From G963663315 sp965208975 (lineage in GTDB: Bacteria; Pseudomonadota; Gammaproteobacteria; Arenicellales; Poriferihabitantaceae): a stretch of DNA of 64,000 nt. This document shows, in pieces, positions 19,194-29,578 of this stretch. The stretch covers positions 248,001 through 312,000 of the forward strand of contig CBDBQH010000001.1 of the NCBI GenBank assembly GCA_965208975.1, written 5' to 3'. The position numbers and the translations under genes are program-made. Every line of letters begins with the position of its first letter. The stretch's first letter is position 1. The notes under the pieces were generated by a model. That model did no database searches, had not been told where the DNA came from, and saw only the letters and a program-made list of their open reading frames with translations.

Positions 19194-20291
19194 CTATGAA
19201 AGTTTGAATTGCGAGAGTCTCTCCCAATCAAATTCAACACCTGTTCCCGGAGTGTCTGGAGCGACAGCGCGGAAATTTTCGACCTGCAACGGTCGATTCG
19301 TATACTGATTAATCGGGAAGCTGTGCACTTCAACCCAACCGGCATTTTGCTGTGCGCAAACCAGACTGACATGCAGCTCCTGCATGCCGTGACTACACAC
19401 CGGAATATTTTTTTCCAATGCCAGTTCCGCCACACGAAGCCAGCCGGTGATACCGCCGCAGTTGGAAGCGTCCGGTTGGATAAATGAAAGATTCGATTGG
19501 TCGAGCGCAAACTGAAACTCATGGATCGTATGGAGATTTTCTCCCATCGCCAGGGGTACGTCCGTGGCCTGGGCAATCTCAGCGTAGCCCCGGTAATTGT
19601 CCGGCTCTATGGGTTCCTCAAACCAGTAAATATCAAATTCCTTAAACGCTTGCGTCGCCCTGATCGCTTTTTCAACAGACATGGAACAGTTGGCGTCGAC
19701 CATGAAAGTGGTATCTTCGCCTGCCAACTCCCGGATTGCGGCGACTCGCGCAACATCTTCATCCAGATTTTCGTGCCCCACCTTGATTTTCACTGCATTA
19801 AATCCTGACTCAAGGTATCCCGATACATTTGCCTTGAGCTTTTGCAATGAAAAATTGAGATCAATCCCACCGCAATATGCACGGGTTGTGGAGTTCGCTC
19901 CGCCCGCCAGTTGCCATAATGGTTTTTGCTCTTTTTTGCCTTTGATGTCCCACAGCGCAATATCTACAGCGGATATTGCAAACGAAGATACGCCCCCGCG
20001 TCCTACATAGTGAATATGCCAAAACATTTGATCGTAAAGTCGGGCAATGTCGTCACCCGCCCTGCCCAGCAAAAAAGTCTTCAAATCCTTCTCAAGCATA
20101 GCCAGAATCGCCCAGCCTCCACGTCCGCCGGTGTAGGTATACCCGGTGCCCGAACTTCCATCTGACAGCTCAATCGTCGTAGTGACCAGCTCAAAGTGAC
20201 TATGGTCGCCGTGCCTGGCGTCACTGAGAACTTCAGCCAGCGGAACCCGGAACAGGGTGTTGGTTACGTTGGATATCGTTGGAGGACTCAT
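19194..20291 (-). CDS. Mandelate-racemase-group sugar-acid dehydratase
   Basis: A 365-residue enolase-superfamily enzyme. The KxK motif is KIKVGHEN (about 167), metal ligands are Asp in MVDANCSM, Glu in WFEEPIEP and Glu in MGENLHT, and the His-Asp dyad is supplied by QPDASNCGG and CSHGMQELH. That combination places it in the mandelate racemase subgroup of acid-sugar dehydratases, close in pattern to talarate/galactarate dehydratases. It lies first after the GntR gene on the same strand and should produce a 2-keto-3-deoxy acid. Confidence 0.82.
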   Translation of the reverse strand: MSPPTISNVTNTLFRVPLAEVLSDARHGDHSHFELVTTTIELSDGSSGTGYTYTGGRGGWAILAMLEKDLKTFLLGRAGDDIARLYDQMFWHIHYVGRGGVSSFAISAVDIALWDIKGKKEQKPLWQLAGGANSTTRAYCGGIDLNFSLQKLKANVSGYLESGFNAVKIKVGHENLDEDVARVAAIRELAGEDTTFMVDANCSMSVEKAIRATQAFKEFDIYWFEEPIEPDNYRGYAEIAQATDVPLAMGENLHTIHEFQFALDQSNLSFIQPDASNCGGITGWLRVAELALEKNIPVCSHGMQELHVSLVCAQQNAGWVEVHSFPINQYTNRPLQVENFRAVAPDTPGTGVEFDWERLSQFKLS

Positions 20292-20338
20292 GTTCGATTG
20301 CAGTTTTGTGCGTAAGCGAATGATCTCACCCTTGAGTT

Positions 20339-21073
20339 TTATCTGCGGCCACTAATGATCAGGTCAACGTCGTTGTTAATTGGATCACCGCGCTCGCCCT
20401 TTTCGATGGCTTTGGCAAAGTCCTGTAATATGGAACCAAGATGAGCGGAAATCGCATCCCTGGCATTGACAATATTTCTTTGCGCAAGCGCCTGGACAAT
20501 CGCATCGTGCTCGAAGTATGTTTTGTCGCCACGAGGCCCGATATTCCAACTGGAATAACGAATAATCTGAGCCTGGGTATTCAATCTGGCGTACAGTTCA
20601 CCCAGAAGCCCATGTTCACAACTGGCGACAAAGCGTTCATGAAACTTCCAGTCCAGTTCGTAAGCCGCGCTTCTGTCCCTGAACCCTCCGTTTTTACGCA
20701 GTCTGCCAATTTTTGTATTGACTTCCCGCAGATCAAATACGAGTTCATCGGTTATCAAGGAGCGCTTGAACATGATTTCCAACGCTTCCAGCTCAAGTAG
20801 TTTCCTCACATCGTAGAGCTCGGACATTTCCTGGTAGGTAAAGCTGCGGACAATCGAGCCGCGCCGAGGGACATTAACGATCAGCCCTTCACCCGACAAA
20901 ATCAGTAACGCTTCCTTGACCGGGGCGATGCTAACTTCCAGTTTGGTTGCCAACTCATCTGCCCAGATGCGGCTGCCCGCCACCAGTTCACCGTTGATGA
21001 TTTTTGACTTGAGCAGCGCACAAATTTGTTGAGTCAGAGTCTCCCGGACCAGACTCAGTTTCTTTGATTTCAT
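20339..21073 (-). CDS. GntR-family (FCD subgroup) transcriptional regulator
   Basis: A 244-residue regulator from an internal Met. An N-terminal winged HTH (LTQQICALLKSKIINGELVAGSRIWADELATKLEVS) is followed by an all-helical FCD effector domain (YDVRKLLELEALEIMFKRS onward, ending FAKAIEKG). An upstream ATG at 21133 is in frame but lies inside the 40-bp palindrome, so the shorter start is preferred; neither has a clear ribosome site. It sits between the catabolic genes and the divergent TRAP genes, and probably responds to the imported acid or a keto-deoxy intermediate. Confidence 0.85.
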   Translation of the reverse strand: MKSKKLSLVRETLTQQICALLKSKIINGELVAGSRIWADELATKLEVSIAPVKEALLILSGEGLIVNVPRRGSIVRSFTYQEMSELYDVRKLLELEALEIMFKRSLITDELVFDLREVNTKIGRLRKNGGFRDRSAAYELDWKFHERFVASCEHGLLGELYARLNTQAQIIRYSSWNIGPRGDKTYFEHDAIVQALAQRNIVNARDAISAHLGSILQDFAKAIEKGERGDPINNDVDLIISGRR

Positions 21074-21131
21074 GTTAGGTACTTGTGTTTTTGGTTCGGA
21101 AATATGCGTTGTATCACTGTGCGTGTATATC

Positions 21132-21171
21132 ATATAATAAAAAATAAAATATATTTTATTTTTTATTATAT
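21132..21171. promoter_or_regulatory. Perfect 40-bp A/T palindrome in the GntR/TRAP divergent promoter
   Basis: Forty consecutive A/T bases form a perfect palindrome centred between 21151 and 21152 (left arm begins ATATAATAAAAAATAAAA). It lies 56 bp before the dctP start and about 58 bp before the preferred GntR start. Likely roles are an operator, overlapping -10 elements for both directions, or a cruciform. Confidence 0.7.
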
Positions 21172-21227
21172 TGTGCTATAAATTAGCGGATCATTCAACC
21201 ATTAGATATAACATGACGAGGAGAAAA

Positions 21228-22235
21228 ATGAATTCAATCAAACGCAATACGTTCAAAAAGGTACTTTTCAGCACTTTGGCATGTAGTTTACTCGCATTGC
21301 CATTCGGTATTTCACATGCCGCTCAAAAGCTGAAATTCGCTCATGTCTATGAAGTAGGACACCCCCTTCATCAAGGCGCGTTAATGGCAGCCGAGGCTAT
21401 AACTGAGGCTACGGAAGACCGTTATGAAGTGGAAGTTTTCCCTGCTTCCTCATTAGGCAAGGAAGCTGGCTTGAACGAAGGACTGACGTTGGGCACTGTA
21501 GATATTATTTATACGGGAGCCGGATTTGCCGGATCCATATACGGGCCCATTTCAATCACGGATTTTCCTTTTACACTACGGGGACTTGATCACTGGAAAG
21601 CCTATGGACAGAGTGATTTGTTTAAAGAATTGTCCGCCGGGTTTGAAAAGGCGTCCGGTGGCAGTGTGGTTACTGCAATCAGCTATTATGGGACACGCCA
21701 TGTTACCTCGAATCGACCCATACTGACTCCCGCGGACATCAAGGATGTCAAAATTCGAGTGCCAAACGCGCCGGCTTATGTGTTGTTTCCCAAAGCAGCC
21801 GGGGCCAACCCGACTCCGATGGCATTCGCGGAAGTGTATCTCGCTTTGCAGCAAGGGGTAGTGGACGCTCAGGAAAATCCACTGCCGACCATACAGGCGA
21901 AAAAATTTCACGAAGTACAAACGGACATAAATCTTACCGGGCATATCACAAACTCAACCCTGACCGTGGCTTCCGGGTCACGCCTGTCGGGTATGAGTGA
22001 TACGGACCGCGCCGCTGTAATCAAAGCCTTGCAGGATTCCGCTGACTGGGTTACAGAACAAATTGTTCAATCCGAAGCCGAGTTGGTTGACTGGTTCAGG
22101 GGGCAGGGCGTAAATGTCAATGAAGTGGATCGGCAGCCATTCATGGATGTCGTGAAACCCGCGTTACTCGAAGATGACATGCCATTCAGCAACGATGTTT
22201 ACGAACGTCTCCAGGCCATTCCTGACGCTGGTTAA
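21228..22235 (+). CDS. dctP: TRAP transporter solute-binding protein (DctP)
   Basis: Periplasmic receptor of a sodium-driven TRAP uptake system for an organic or sugar acid. ATG 21228 is set by a strong GAGGAG ribosome site and a Sec signal peptide (SLLALPFGISHAAQ). 335 residues. Family marks include LKFAHVYEVGHPLHQGA, the NRPILTPADIKDVKIRVPNAP segment containing the conserved Arg for carboxylate binding, and YLALQQGVVDAQENP. First of three TRAP genes, divergent from the GntR gene. Confidence 0.92.
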   Translation: MNSIKRNTFKKVLFSTLACSLLALPFGISHAAQKLKFAHVYEVGHPLHQGALMAAEAITEATEDRYEVEVFPASSLGKEAGLNEGLTLGTVDIIYTGAGFAGSIYGPISITDFPFTLRGLDHWKAYGQSDLFKELSAGFEKASGGSVVTAISYYGTRHVTSNRPILTPADIKDVKIRVPNAPAYVLFPKAAGANPTPMAFAEVYLALQQGVVDAQENPLPTIQAKKFHEVQTDINLTGHITNSTLTVASGSRLSGMSDTDRAAVIKALQDSADWVTEQIVQSEAELVDWFRGQGVNVNEVDRQPFMDVVKPALLEDDMPFSNDVYERLQAIPDAG

Positions 22236-22313
22236 TTGAAGATATGGTGCGCGGTTGCAAGGCGGGCAATTGCGGACCATACGCCATGCGGTTTTGATCA
22301 GAGGTTACACACA

Positions 22314-22868
22314 ATGAATAATGAAAATGCTTCAGAGAAGGAAGACGTTTTTAGTGAAATCGAAGAAGTAACCGATGATATTTCAGATGTCGGGCTTCTC
22401 GATTTTCCAGCGCTGATCGTGTTTGTGTTGTTATTCACTATCGTGGCCCTGCAATTTTTCACCCGCTACGTATTGAACGACAGCCTTGGATGGACAGAGG
22501 AAATCGCGCGCTATCTCTTGATTTTACTGGCGTTTGTCGGTTCGGTAAGTTGTGTACGAAAGGGTAAACACATTTACCTGGAATTTTTCTATCGATATTT
22601 GCCGGAAAGTCTCATAAAACCGGTTTCAACATTTGTAGAGATCGTTGTTTTTGGAATGTTCGGTTACATGGCCTGGTTGGGAATAGAGCTCGCCCAAAAA
22701 ACCAGATCACAAAGAATGGTCTCGCTTGATTTGCCGAAGAGCGTTATCTATTACATCGTGGTGGCCGCCTGTATTGCAATGGCTCTGTTTGCGGCGTATC
22801 GCGTATTCAGGCTTTTCAAAATGTCGGCGAGTGATGTCGCCGCCGAGAAACTCAGTAATATAGATTAG
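22314..22868 (+). CDS. dctQ: TRAP transporter small permease (DctQ)
   Basis: A 184-residue membrane protein with four predicted helices (about 34-53, 69-87, 106-124 and 146-164). The conserved LGWTEEIARYLLI segment follows the first helix. ATG 22314 is chosen; the longer frame from 22236 starts directly after the dctP stop and lacks a ribosome site. The N-terminal 25 residues are very acidic. It partners the large subunit encoded 11 bp downstream. Confidence 0.88.
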   Translation: MNNENASEKEDVFSEIEEVTDDISDVGLLDFPALIVFVLLFTIVALQFFTRYVLNDSLGWTEEIARYLLILLAFVGSVSCVRKGKHIYLEFFYRYLPESLIKPVSTFVEIVVFGMFGYMAWLGIELAQKTRSQRMVSLDLPKSVIYYIVVAACIAMALFAAYRVFRLFKMSASDVAAEKLSNID

Positions 22869-22879
22869 GAGGATACCCC

Positions 22880-24160
22880 ATGGGTCTGTGGATTCTGTTT
22901 GCAGTACTGGCTGGTTGCCTGATACTGGGGGTTCCGGTTGCGGTCTCACTGGCGTTTGCGTCACTCTCTTATATATTGATTTCTGATGTGCCCGAAGTTG
23001 TGTTGATACACAATATGATCACGGGGGTTGACAGCTTTCCGCTTCTTGCAATCCCGTTTTTCATTCTGGCTGGACATTTGATGAATACAGGAGGCATAAC
23101 CACCAGGATATTCGCATTCGCCCGTGCCCTGATGGGGTGGACACCGGGCGGTCTTGGCCATGTCAATGTGGGCGCCAGTGTCATATTCGCAGGAATGTCC
23201 GGCGCCGCGGTCGCAGATGCGGGAGGGCTCGGCAATGTCGAAATAAAGGCAATGCGGGAAGCCGGGTATGATACCGATTTCGCTGTTGGAGTTACTGCGG
23301 CCTCTTCAACCATTGGTCCGATTATTCCGCCATCGCTGCCACTGGTGATTTTTGGCGTAATGGCGTCTGTTTCGATAGGGGAATTGTTTGCCGCGGGGTT
23401 GGCGCCGGGCCTGTTGATGGCTGTTTCATTAATGGTCATGGTTGCCTGGTACTCAAAGAAAAGAAATTATCCGCGTGACACCCGATTTGATCTTCGTGTC
23501 ATCTGGCACACGTTCAAGGCGGCATTCTTCCCGCTATTAACGCCTGCAATTATCATCGGTGGTATTGCCACCGGTGTATTTACTCCCACTGAAGCTGCGA
23601 TTGCCGCCGTGATCTATGCGATGTTGCTGGGCATGGTGGTGTACCGGACTCTTTCGTGGCGGCATATAGTGAGAGTATCCATTGATACCATCGAAACTTC
23701 CGCCGCAATTCTGATGATCGTTTCCGCAGCTACCATCTTTGCCTGGATTCTGACCGCTAATCAGGTTGCGGATTTGCTGGGGAGCGCACTGTTGGGACTT
23801 ACCGAAAACAAGCATCTGATTCTTCTGATGATCATGGCAATCGTGCTCGCGATCGGGCTGTTCATGGAAACCATTGCAGCGATCACTATTCTTGTGCCTG
23901 TACTCATGCCTATCGCGCTGACCGTTGGCATAGACCCGGTACATCTTGGAATCATTGTGATACTCAATCTCATGCTTGGGCTACTGACACCCCCGATCGG
24001 GATGGTTTTGTATGTGCTGTCAGAAGTGTCCGGCGTCAGCTTTGAGAACTGTGTTAAGGCAACCATGCCATTTTTGATCCCGTTAATTATTGTGCTGTTG
24101 ATGATTACATTTATTCCTGAGATTGCGCTGTGGCTGCCAAATACCGTTTTTCGCGGATAG
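22880..24160 (+). CDS. dctM: TRAP transporter large permease (DctM)
   Basis: The 426-residue transport subunit with about 12 membrane helices. A strong AGGAGG ribosome site lies just before the ATG. Family signatures are FPLLAIPFFILAGHLMNTGGIT, MSGAAVADAGGLG, ASSTIGPIIPPSLP and NLMLGLLTPPIGMVLYVLS. The last 40 bp of coding sequence occur again at 30990-31029, on the far side of the polyol cassette. Confidence 0.93.
   Translation: MGLWILFAVLAGCLILGVPVAVSLAFASLSYILISDVPEVVLIHNMITGVDSFPLLAIPFFILAGHLMNTGGITTRIFAFARALMGWTPGGLGHVNVGASVIFAGMSGAAVADAGGLGNVEIKAMREAGYDTDFAVGVTAASSTIGPIIPPSLPLVIFGVMASVSIGELFAAGLAPGLLMAVSLMVMVAWYSKKRNYPRDTRFDLRVIWHTFKAAFFPLLTPAIIIGGIATGVFTPTEAAIAAVIYAMLLGMVVYRTLSWRHIVRVSIDTIETSAAILMIVSAATIFAWILTANQVADLLGSALLGLTENKHLILLMIMAIVLAIGLFMETIAAITILVPVLMPIALTVGIDPVHLGIIVILNLMLGLLTPPIGMVLYVLSEVSGVSFENCVKATMPFLIPLIIVLLMITFIPEIALWLPNTVFRG
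24119..24158. repeat. 40-bp direct repeat, copy 1 (end of dctM)
   Basis: Matches 30990-31029 at 39 of 40 bases by eye. The two copies bracket the polyol cassette and mark its probable insertion boundary. The 100 bp from 24161 to 24259 hold no gene. Confidence 0.85.
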
Positions 24161-24259
24161 CGAAGAAGTCTTGTGTCCGGTGAATGAGTGGTTGCGGTTT
24201 TTTGACTCCATCCGTTTCGCCGATCAGCATCAAACCCAGGGAAAAAGCGCTTGGGTATA

Positions 24260-25192
24260 CTAGAGGTCCGGCAGCTCGGAACGAAGGGGCAGGTCGGCGC
24301 CGCGGCGCGTGCAGGTGATTGCCGCCGCCGCCGTGGCAAAATCCACGACCTGGCGGCATTCGTCCAGCGAAATCCGGGACAGTCCCGATTTCGTTGCCTT
24401 GCCGAGTTCATCCAGTCCGCAAAGAAGCCCCGCCTGGAAACTGTCACCGGCCCCTACCGTATCAATCACCTCCACTTGGCGTCCGCTGGTTTCAAAGACT
24501 TCTCCGCGGAGAGAAACCAGGGTCCCACTGTCGCCGCGGGTCACCACGATGAGATGGACTCCGCGGGAATTCCAGCGGTAGATCGAGTTTTCGATCTTGT
24601 CGCCGGGGAACAGCAGCTCCAGATCCTCGTCACTCACCTTGATCAGATCGGCGACCCCGGTGAAGGCCTCGACCCGCTCGCGCCACCTGCCAAGGTCCGG
24701 CTCAACATTCGGGCGGATGTTGGGGTCGAGCGAGACCAGTCTCCCGTCATGATGGCGTCGGGCAAACCGGAGTAACGAGGAGCCGGTCGGCTCCACCACC
24801 AAGGAGTATGAGCCGAAGTGTATGGCGGTCACCGACCGGGGTAATTCAGGCAAGTCAGTTTCGGCAACCGAACTGTCGGCCGCATCGTGGCCGTAGAAGC
24901 TGTAGTGAGGGATGCCCGCGGACCCCAGGGTAACCAATGCCAGGGTTGTCGGGTTCTGTTTTCGGACGAGATAATCGGTTTCCACCCCCTCGTTCTCCAG
25001 TGTCTGTTCCAGCCGACGGCCCAAGGGGTCGCTGGAGATGCCGGTGAACAGGGCAGCGCCACGCCCCAGGCGGGAGAGACCGACCGCGACGTTGAAAGGC
25101 GAGCCGCCGATGCGCGCATCGAAAGTGACGCTACTGTCCGCTTCGGCTGAAAGGAAGAGGTCATAGAGCGCTTCGCCGCAGCTCAGAAACAT
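24260..25192 (-). CDS. Fructokinase-like sugar kinase (PfkB family)
   Basis: A 310-residue kinase beginning MFLSCGEALYDLFL at ATG 25192; the upstream extension of the frame to 25639 lies inside the dehydrogenase gene and is spurious. Features are IGGSPFNVAVGLSRLG near residue 35, SLDPNIRPNVEP, and the catalytic DTVGAGDSFQAG (about 250). Last gene of the polyol cassette: it would phosphorylate the fructose made by the preceding dehydrogenase. The sugar is inferred from context. Confidence 0.85.
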   Translation of the reverse strand: MFLSCGEALYDLFLSAEADSSVTFDARIGGSPFNVAVGLSRLGRGAALFTGISSDPLGRRLEQTLENEGVETDYLVRKQNPTTLALVTLGSAGIPHYSFYGHDAADSSVAETDLPELPRSVTAIHFGSYSLVVEPTGSSLLRFARRHHDGRLVSLDPNIRPNVEPDLGRWRERVEAFTGVADLIKVSDEDLELLFPGDKIENSIYRWNSRGVHLIVVTRGDSGTLVSLRGEVFETSGRQVEVIDTVGAGDSFQAGLLCGLDELGKATKSGLSRISLDECRQVVDFATAAAAITCTRRGADLPLRSELPDL

Positions 25193-25286
25193 GCCGGCGC
25201 CTCGAAGATAACCGGCTTCCACGGCCTCATCTGTCTCTGCAAGGGGCACATGTCCTGAAATGGCATGATTGATCCGATTGCGGAGT

Positions 25287-26818
25287 TCATGCGACCGTAT
25301 AGGCCCGCAGGGTCGCCTCGCACCCATCCGACCAGACCCGGTTGAGCCAGCGTTCGAAGGCATCGACGAAACGGGGCGCATCCACCAGGTCACCGTAGAA
25401 CTGGCGTTGTTCCAGCCAGACGCGCGGATGTTCTCGCGCCGCCTTCGCCGCCTCCAGTAGGGTGTCCCAGAACGGGTCATTCGGCTCGATGATGGCGCCG
25501 TCCTCTCGTCGCCCCACACACATCCGCGCCCACAATGCCTCGACCAGCGCCAGTCCCTCGATCGGTGTGCCGGTCCTGAGTCCGTCACGCAGGAGCGGCA
25601 GAATAAAGCCCGTATGGCATGCCGAGCCCTCGCCGGCAACGCGCCGTGTTGTATCGGCGATGGCAGTGTTGGAAAACCTCCGACGGACCAGAGCCAGATA
25701 GTCTTCTTTCGCGAGATTCGGAACCGATTTTACATGGGGCAGGATTTCCTCACGCTGCACCTTGCAGAACAGGTCCCGAATCAGGGGCTGTGCCATGCAG
25801 TCCGAAATGGTTTCGATGGACAGGATTTCACCGGGATTGGCAATGATCTGGTGACCGGCATTCAGGATGCGGATCTTCATCGCCTCATGGTCATGGACCC
25901 GGTCCGAAAAAGTAGCGCCGACCAGGTCCCAGTTCGGACGCCCGACGCAGAAGTCATCCTCGATGACCCACTGGCGGAAACTCTCATGCGTGACGGGAAC
26001 CTGATCGTCGATGCCGAATTTCCGTGCCAGTGTGAGTTCGTCCGGGCCGGTGGCGGGCACGATGCAGTCGATCATCGAGTTCGGGAACGTGCAATTCGAA
26101 TCAATCCACCTGGCAAGGTCCGGGTCGGTTGCCCGCGCGAGTGAAACCAGGGTCCGGCGGAGCGCCGCGCCATTGCCCCGGAGATTATCGCAACTCTGGC
26201 CGGTGAACGGGCCGATACCCTGATCGCGTCTGCGCCTGAGAGCGGCAATCATCGCGCCAAACACGGTGCGCGGGCGGTCCGGATTGGCGATGTCGTGCAG
26301 TATGTCGGGATGCGCCGTGTCGAAACCATTGGTCGCGGGATCAATGTAGTAGCCTCCTTCGGTCACCGTCAGCTCAACAATCCGGATCGCCGGTTCTGTC
26401 ATCCGGCGGATCAGGGTGGCGTTCCCCTCCTCGACTGGAATATAGTCAATCATTGAGCCAATCACCTCTGCCGACGCCCCGGATGAATCCAGTTCAATCA
26501 GCGTCGACAGGTAATCCTGCTGCCTGAGCTTCCTTCGTTGTTCGGCATCGTAGGGGCGGATACCGGCGCCAATGATCGCCCAATCGTGGTTGAGACCCAG
26601 CTGCAGCAGCCGATGCAGATACCACGCCTGGTGCGCCCGGTGGAAATTTCCGACCCCGACATGAATGATCCCCGGGGTCAGGGAGGTCCGGTCATAGCCT
26701 GGCCGGGCAATTGTTTCCGGCAGGTCGCCCAGCGTGGCGTTCGATAGACGGATCATCCTGGCCGGCTCAGTGAAGGCATGATTCGGCAACCGGCGGTACG
26801 GCTTCGCTGCCAACTGTT

Positions 26819-26822
<4 letters not shown>
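25287..26822 (-). CDS. Mannitol 2-dehydrogenase family polyol dehydrogenase
   Basis: A 511-residue long-chain dehydrogenase that oxidises a polyol such as mannitol to fructose with NAD. The N-terminal nucleotide-binding part contains PGIIHVGVGNFHRAHQAWY. The catalytic signature is KIRILNAGHQIIANPGEI. The GTG start at 26822 overlaps the stop of the ABC ATPase gene (GTGA), suggesting translational coupling; ATG 26756 (MIRLSNATLGDLP) better matches the start of relatives and may be the real one. Substrate inferred from the family. Confidence 0.87.
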
Positions 26823-27823
<1,001 letters not shown>

Positions 27824-27833
27824 ATCTCTATTC

Positions 27834-28664
27834 TCACTTCACCGCGCCGAAAGTCAGGCCGCGGACCAGTTGTTTCTGGCTGAACCATCCCAGGATCAGG
27901 ATCGGTGCGATGGCCATTGTTGACGCCGCGCTCAGCTTGGCGTAGAACAGACCCTCGGGGCTTGAATAGCTGGCGATGAAGGCGGTCAGCGGAGCGGCCT
28001 TCGCCGCCGTCAGGTTCAGCGTCCAGAACGCCTCGTTCCAGGCCAGGATGAAATTCAGCAGTATGGTTGAGGCGATACCCGGCACGGCCATGGGTGTCAG
28101 CACATACAGGATTTCATCCCGCAGTGAGGCGCCGTCCATGCGCGCGGCTTCCAGGATATTGCCGGGAATTTCCCGGAAATACGTGTAGAGCATCCAGACG
28201 ATGATCGGCAGGTTGATCAGCATCATGACGATGACAAGACCGGAGCGCGTGTCGAGGAGTCCGAACTCAATGAAGAGCAGGTAGATCGGGTAGAGGACGC
28301 CCACCGCCGGCAGCATCTTGGTGGAAAGCATCCAGAGCAGGATGTCCTTGGTCCGTTTCGATGGTACGAAGGCCATGGACCATGCGGCGGGAACCGCGAC
28401 GATGATGCCGAGCAGCGTGGAAACGCCGGCGATGATCACCGAGTTCCAGAGATAGCGCATATAGTCCGAACGCTCCTGCACGATCGCATAATTTTCCAGC
28501 GTCCAGTCAAAGAACAGGAAAACCGGCGGGTCGGCAATTGCCTGTGCCTCGGTCTTGAAGCTTGTCAGGATCGTCCACAGTACCGGGAAGAAGATCAGCA
28601 GGCCGAGCCCCCAGGCGACGGCGGTGTTGACGACCTTCTGCTTGCTTGTAACCGTGCGGGCCAT
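27834..28664 (-). CDS. smoG: Polyol ABC transporter permease (SmoG type)
   Basis: A 276-residue inner-membrane permease with six predicted helices. The EAA loop that contacts the ATPase is EAARMDGASLRDEILYVLTPMAVPGI (about 185). Its N-terminus (LLIFFPVLWTILTSFKTEAQAI) matches MalG-like permeases. It follows its partner permease by 12 bp and precedes the ATPase by 10 bp. Confidence 0.9.
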   Translation of the reverse strand: MARTVTSKQKVVNTAVAWGLGLLIFFPVLWTILTSFKTEAQAIADPPVFLFFDWTLENYAIVQERSDYMRYLWNSVIIAGVSTLLGIIVAVPAAWSMAFVPSKRTKDILLWMLSTKMLPAVGVLYPIYLLFIEFGLLDTRSGLVIVMMLINLPIIVWMLYTYFREIPGNILEAARMDGASLRDEILYVLTPMAVPGIASTILLNFILAWNEAFWTLNLTAAKAAPLTAFIASYSSPEGLFYAKLSAASTMAIAPILILGWFSQKQLVRGLTFGAVK

Positions 28665-28676
28665 GGCGCTGCCTCC

Positions 28677-29507
28677 TCACGTATCCAGATTCTTGCCGAC
28701 GATGCGCATCAGGAAGAGCGCCACAATGTTGGCGAGGATGACCGCGTAGATGCCGCCGGCCGAACCGAGACCCACATTCTGACTCTCCAACACACGCTGG
28801 AAAATCAGATAGGTCAGTGTCCGGGTACCGAACGAACCCTGCGTCGTCACGAAGATTTCGGCGAAAATCGACAATAGGAATATCGTCTGGATCAGAATGA
28901 CGATGGTAATGGCCTGACCGAGGTGCGGCAGGATGATATGGCGGAAGCGGGCCAGGGGCGGGGCGCCGTCCATCTCGCCCGCTTCCAGTTGCTCGCGATC
29001 CAGAGACTGGATCGCCGTCAGCAGGATCAGCGTTGCGAAGGGCAGCCATTGCCACGAGACGATCAGGGTGATGGAAAAGAGTGATGCCTGACTCAACCAT
29101 TCCAGCGGTGTCAGGCCGAAGAATTTCCAGAGGTGCGCAAACAGCCCGTTCACCGGATCCATGAACATGTTCTTCCAGACCAGCGCCGAAACGGTCGGCA
29201 TCACGAAGAACGGCGCGATGACCAGTATCCGGACGATGCCTTGCCCCCACATCGGCTGATCCAGCAGGAGCGCAAGCAGGATGCCCAGGACCACGGTGAT
29301 CAGCAGCGCGCCACCCACGATGATGAGTGTCGCCTGCACGCTCGGCCAGAACGAGCTCGAGGCGACAAAGCGGACATAGTTCTCGAACCCAATCCACCCC
29401 AAGTCACCGCCTCGCAGCGGCAGGTAACGCTTGAACGAAAAGTAGAGCGTCATGATCAGGGGCACGAGCATCCAGCCAAGCAGCAGGACAACCGCGGGCG
29501 CCATCAT
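28677..29507 (-). CDS. smoF: Polyol ABC transporter permease (SmoF type)
   Basis: A 276-residue MalF-like permease with six helices and an EAA-like loop near residue 185 (EAGEMDGAPPLARFRHIILP). ATG 29507 begins within what looks like the family's usual N-terminus. The frame stays open upstream as IATLHARSAARL, and a good AAAGGA site (29552-29557) sits 8 bp before an ATA codon at 29543. Relatives, as I recall them, begin MATxHxRxAARLMMAP, so the ancestral start was probably an ATG at 29543, now ATA. Confidence 0.88.
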   Translation of the reverse strand: MMAPAVVLLLGWMLVPLIMTLYFSFKRYLPLRGGDLGWIGFENYVRFVASSSFWPSVQATLIIVGGALLITVVLGILLALLLDQPMWGQGIVRILVIAPFFVMPTVSALVWKNMFMDPVNGLFAHLWKFFGLTPLEWLSQASLFSITLIVSWQWLPFATLILLTAIQSLDREQLEAGEMDGAPPLARFRHIILPHLGQAITIVILIQTIFLLSIFAEIFVTTQGSFGTRTLTYLIFQRVLESQNVGLGSAGGIYAVILANIVALFLMRIVGKNLDT

Positions 29508-29578
29508 CAGGCGGGCGGCGGATCTTGCATGCAGGGTTGCTATGACGCAGTTCCTTTGGGGTCAGGCTGATGCCGTCA

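Noticed and set aside
24260..25639. 459-codon version of the fructokinase
   Set aside because: The first 150 codons lie within the dehydrogenase gene and have low-complexity content. The family start is at 25192.
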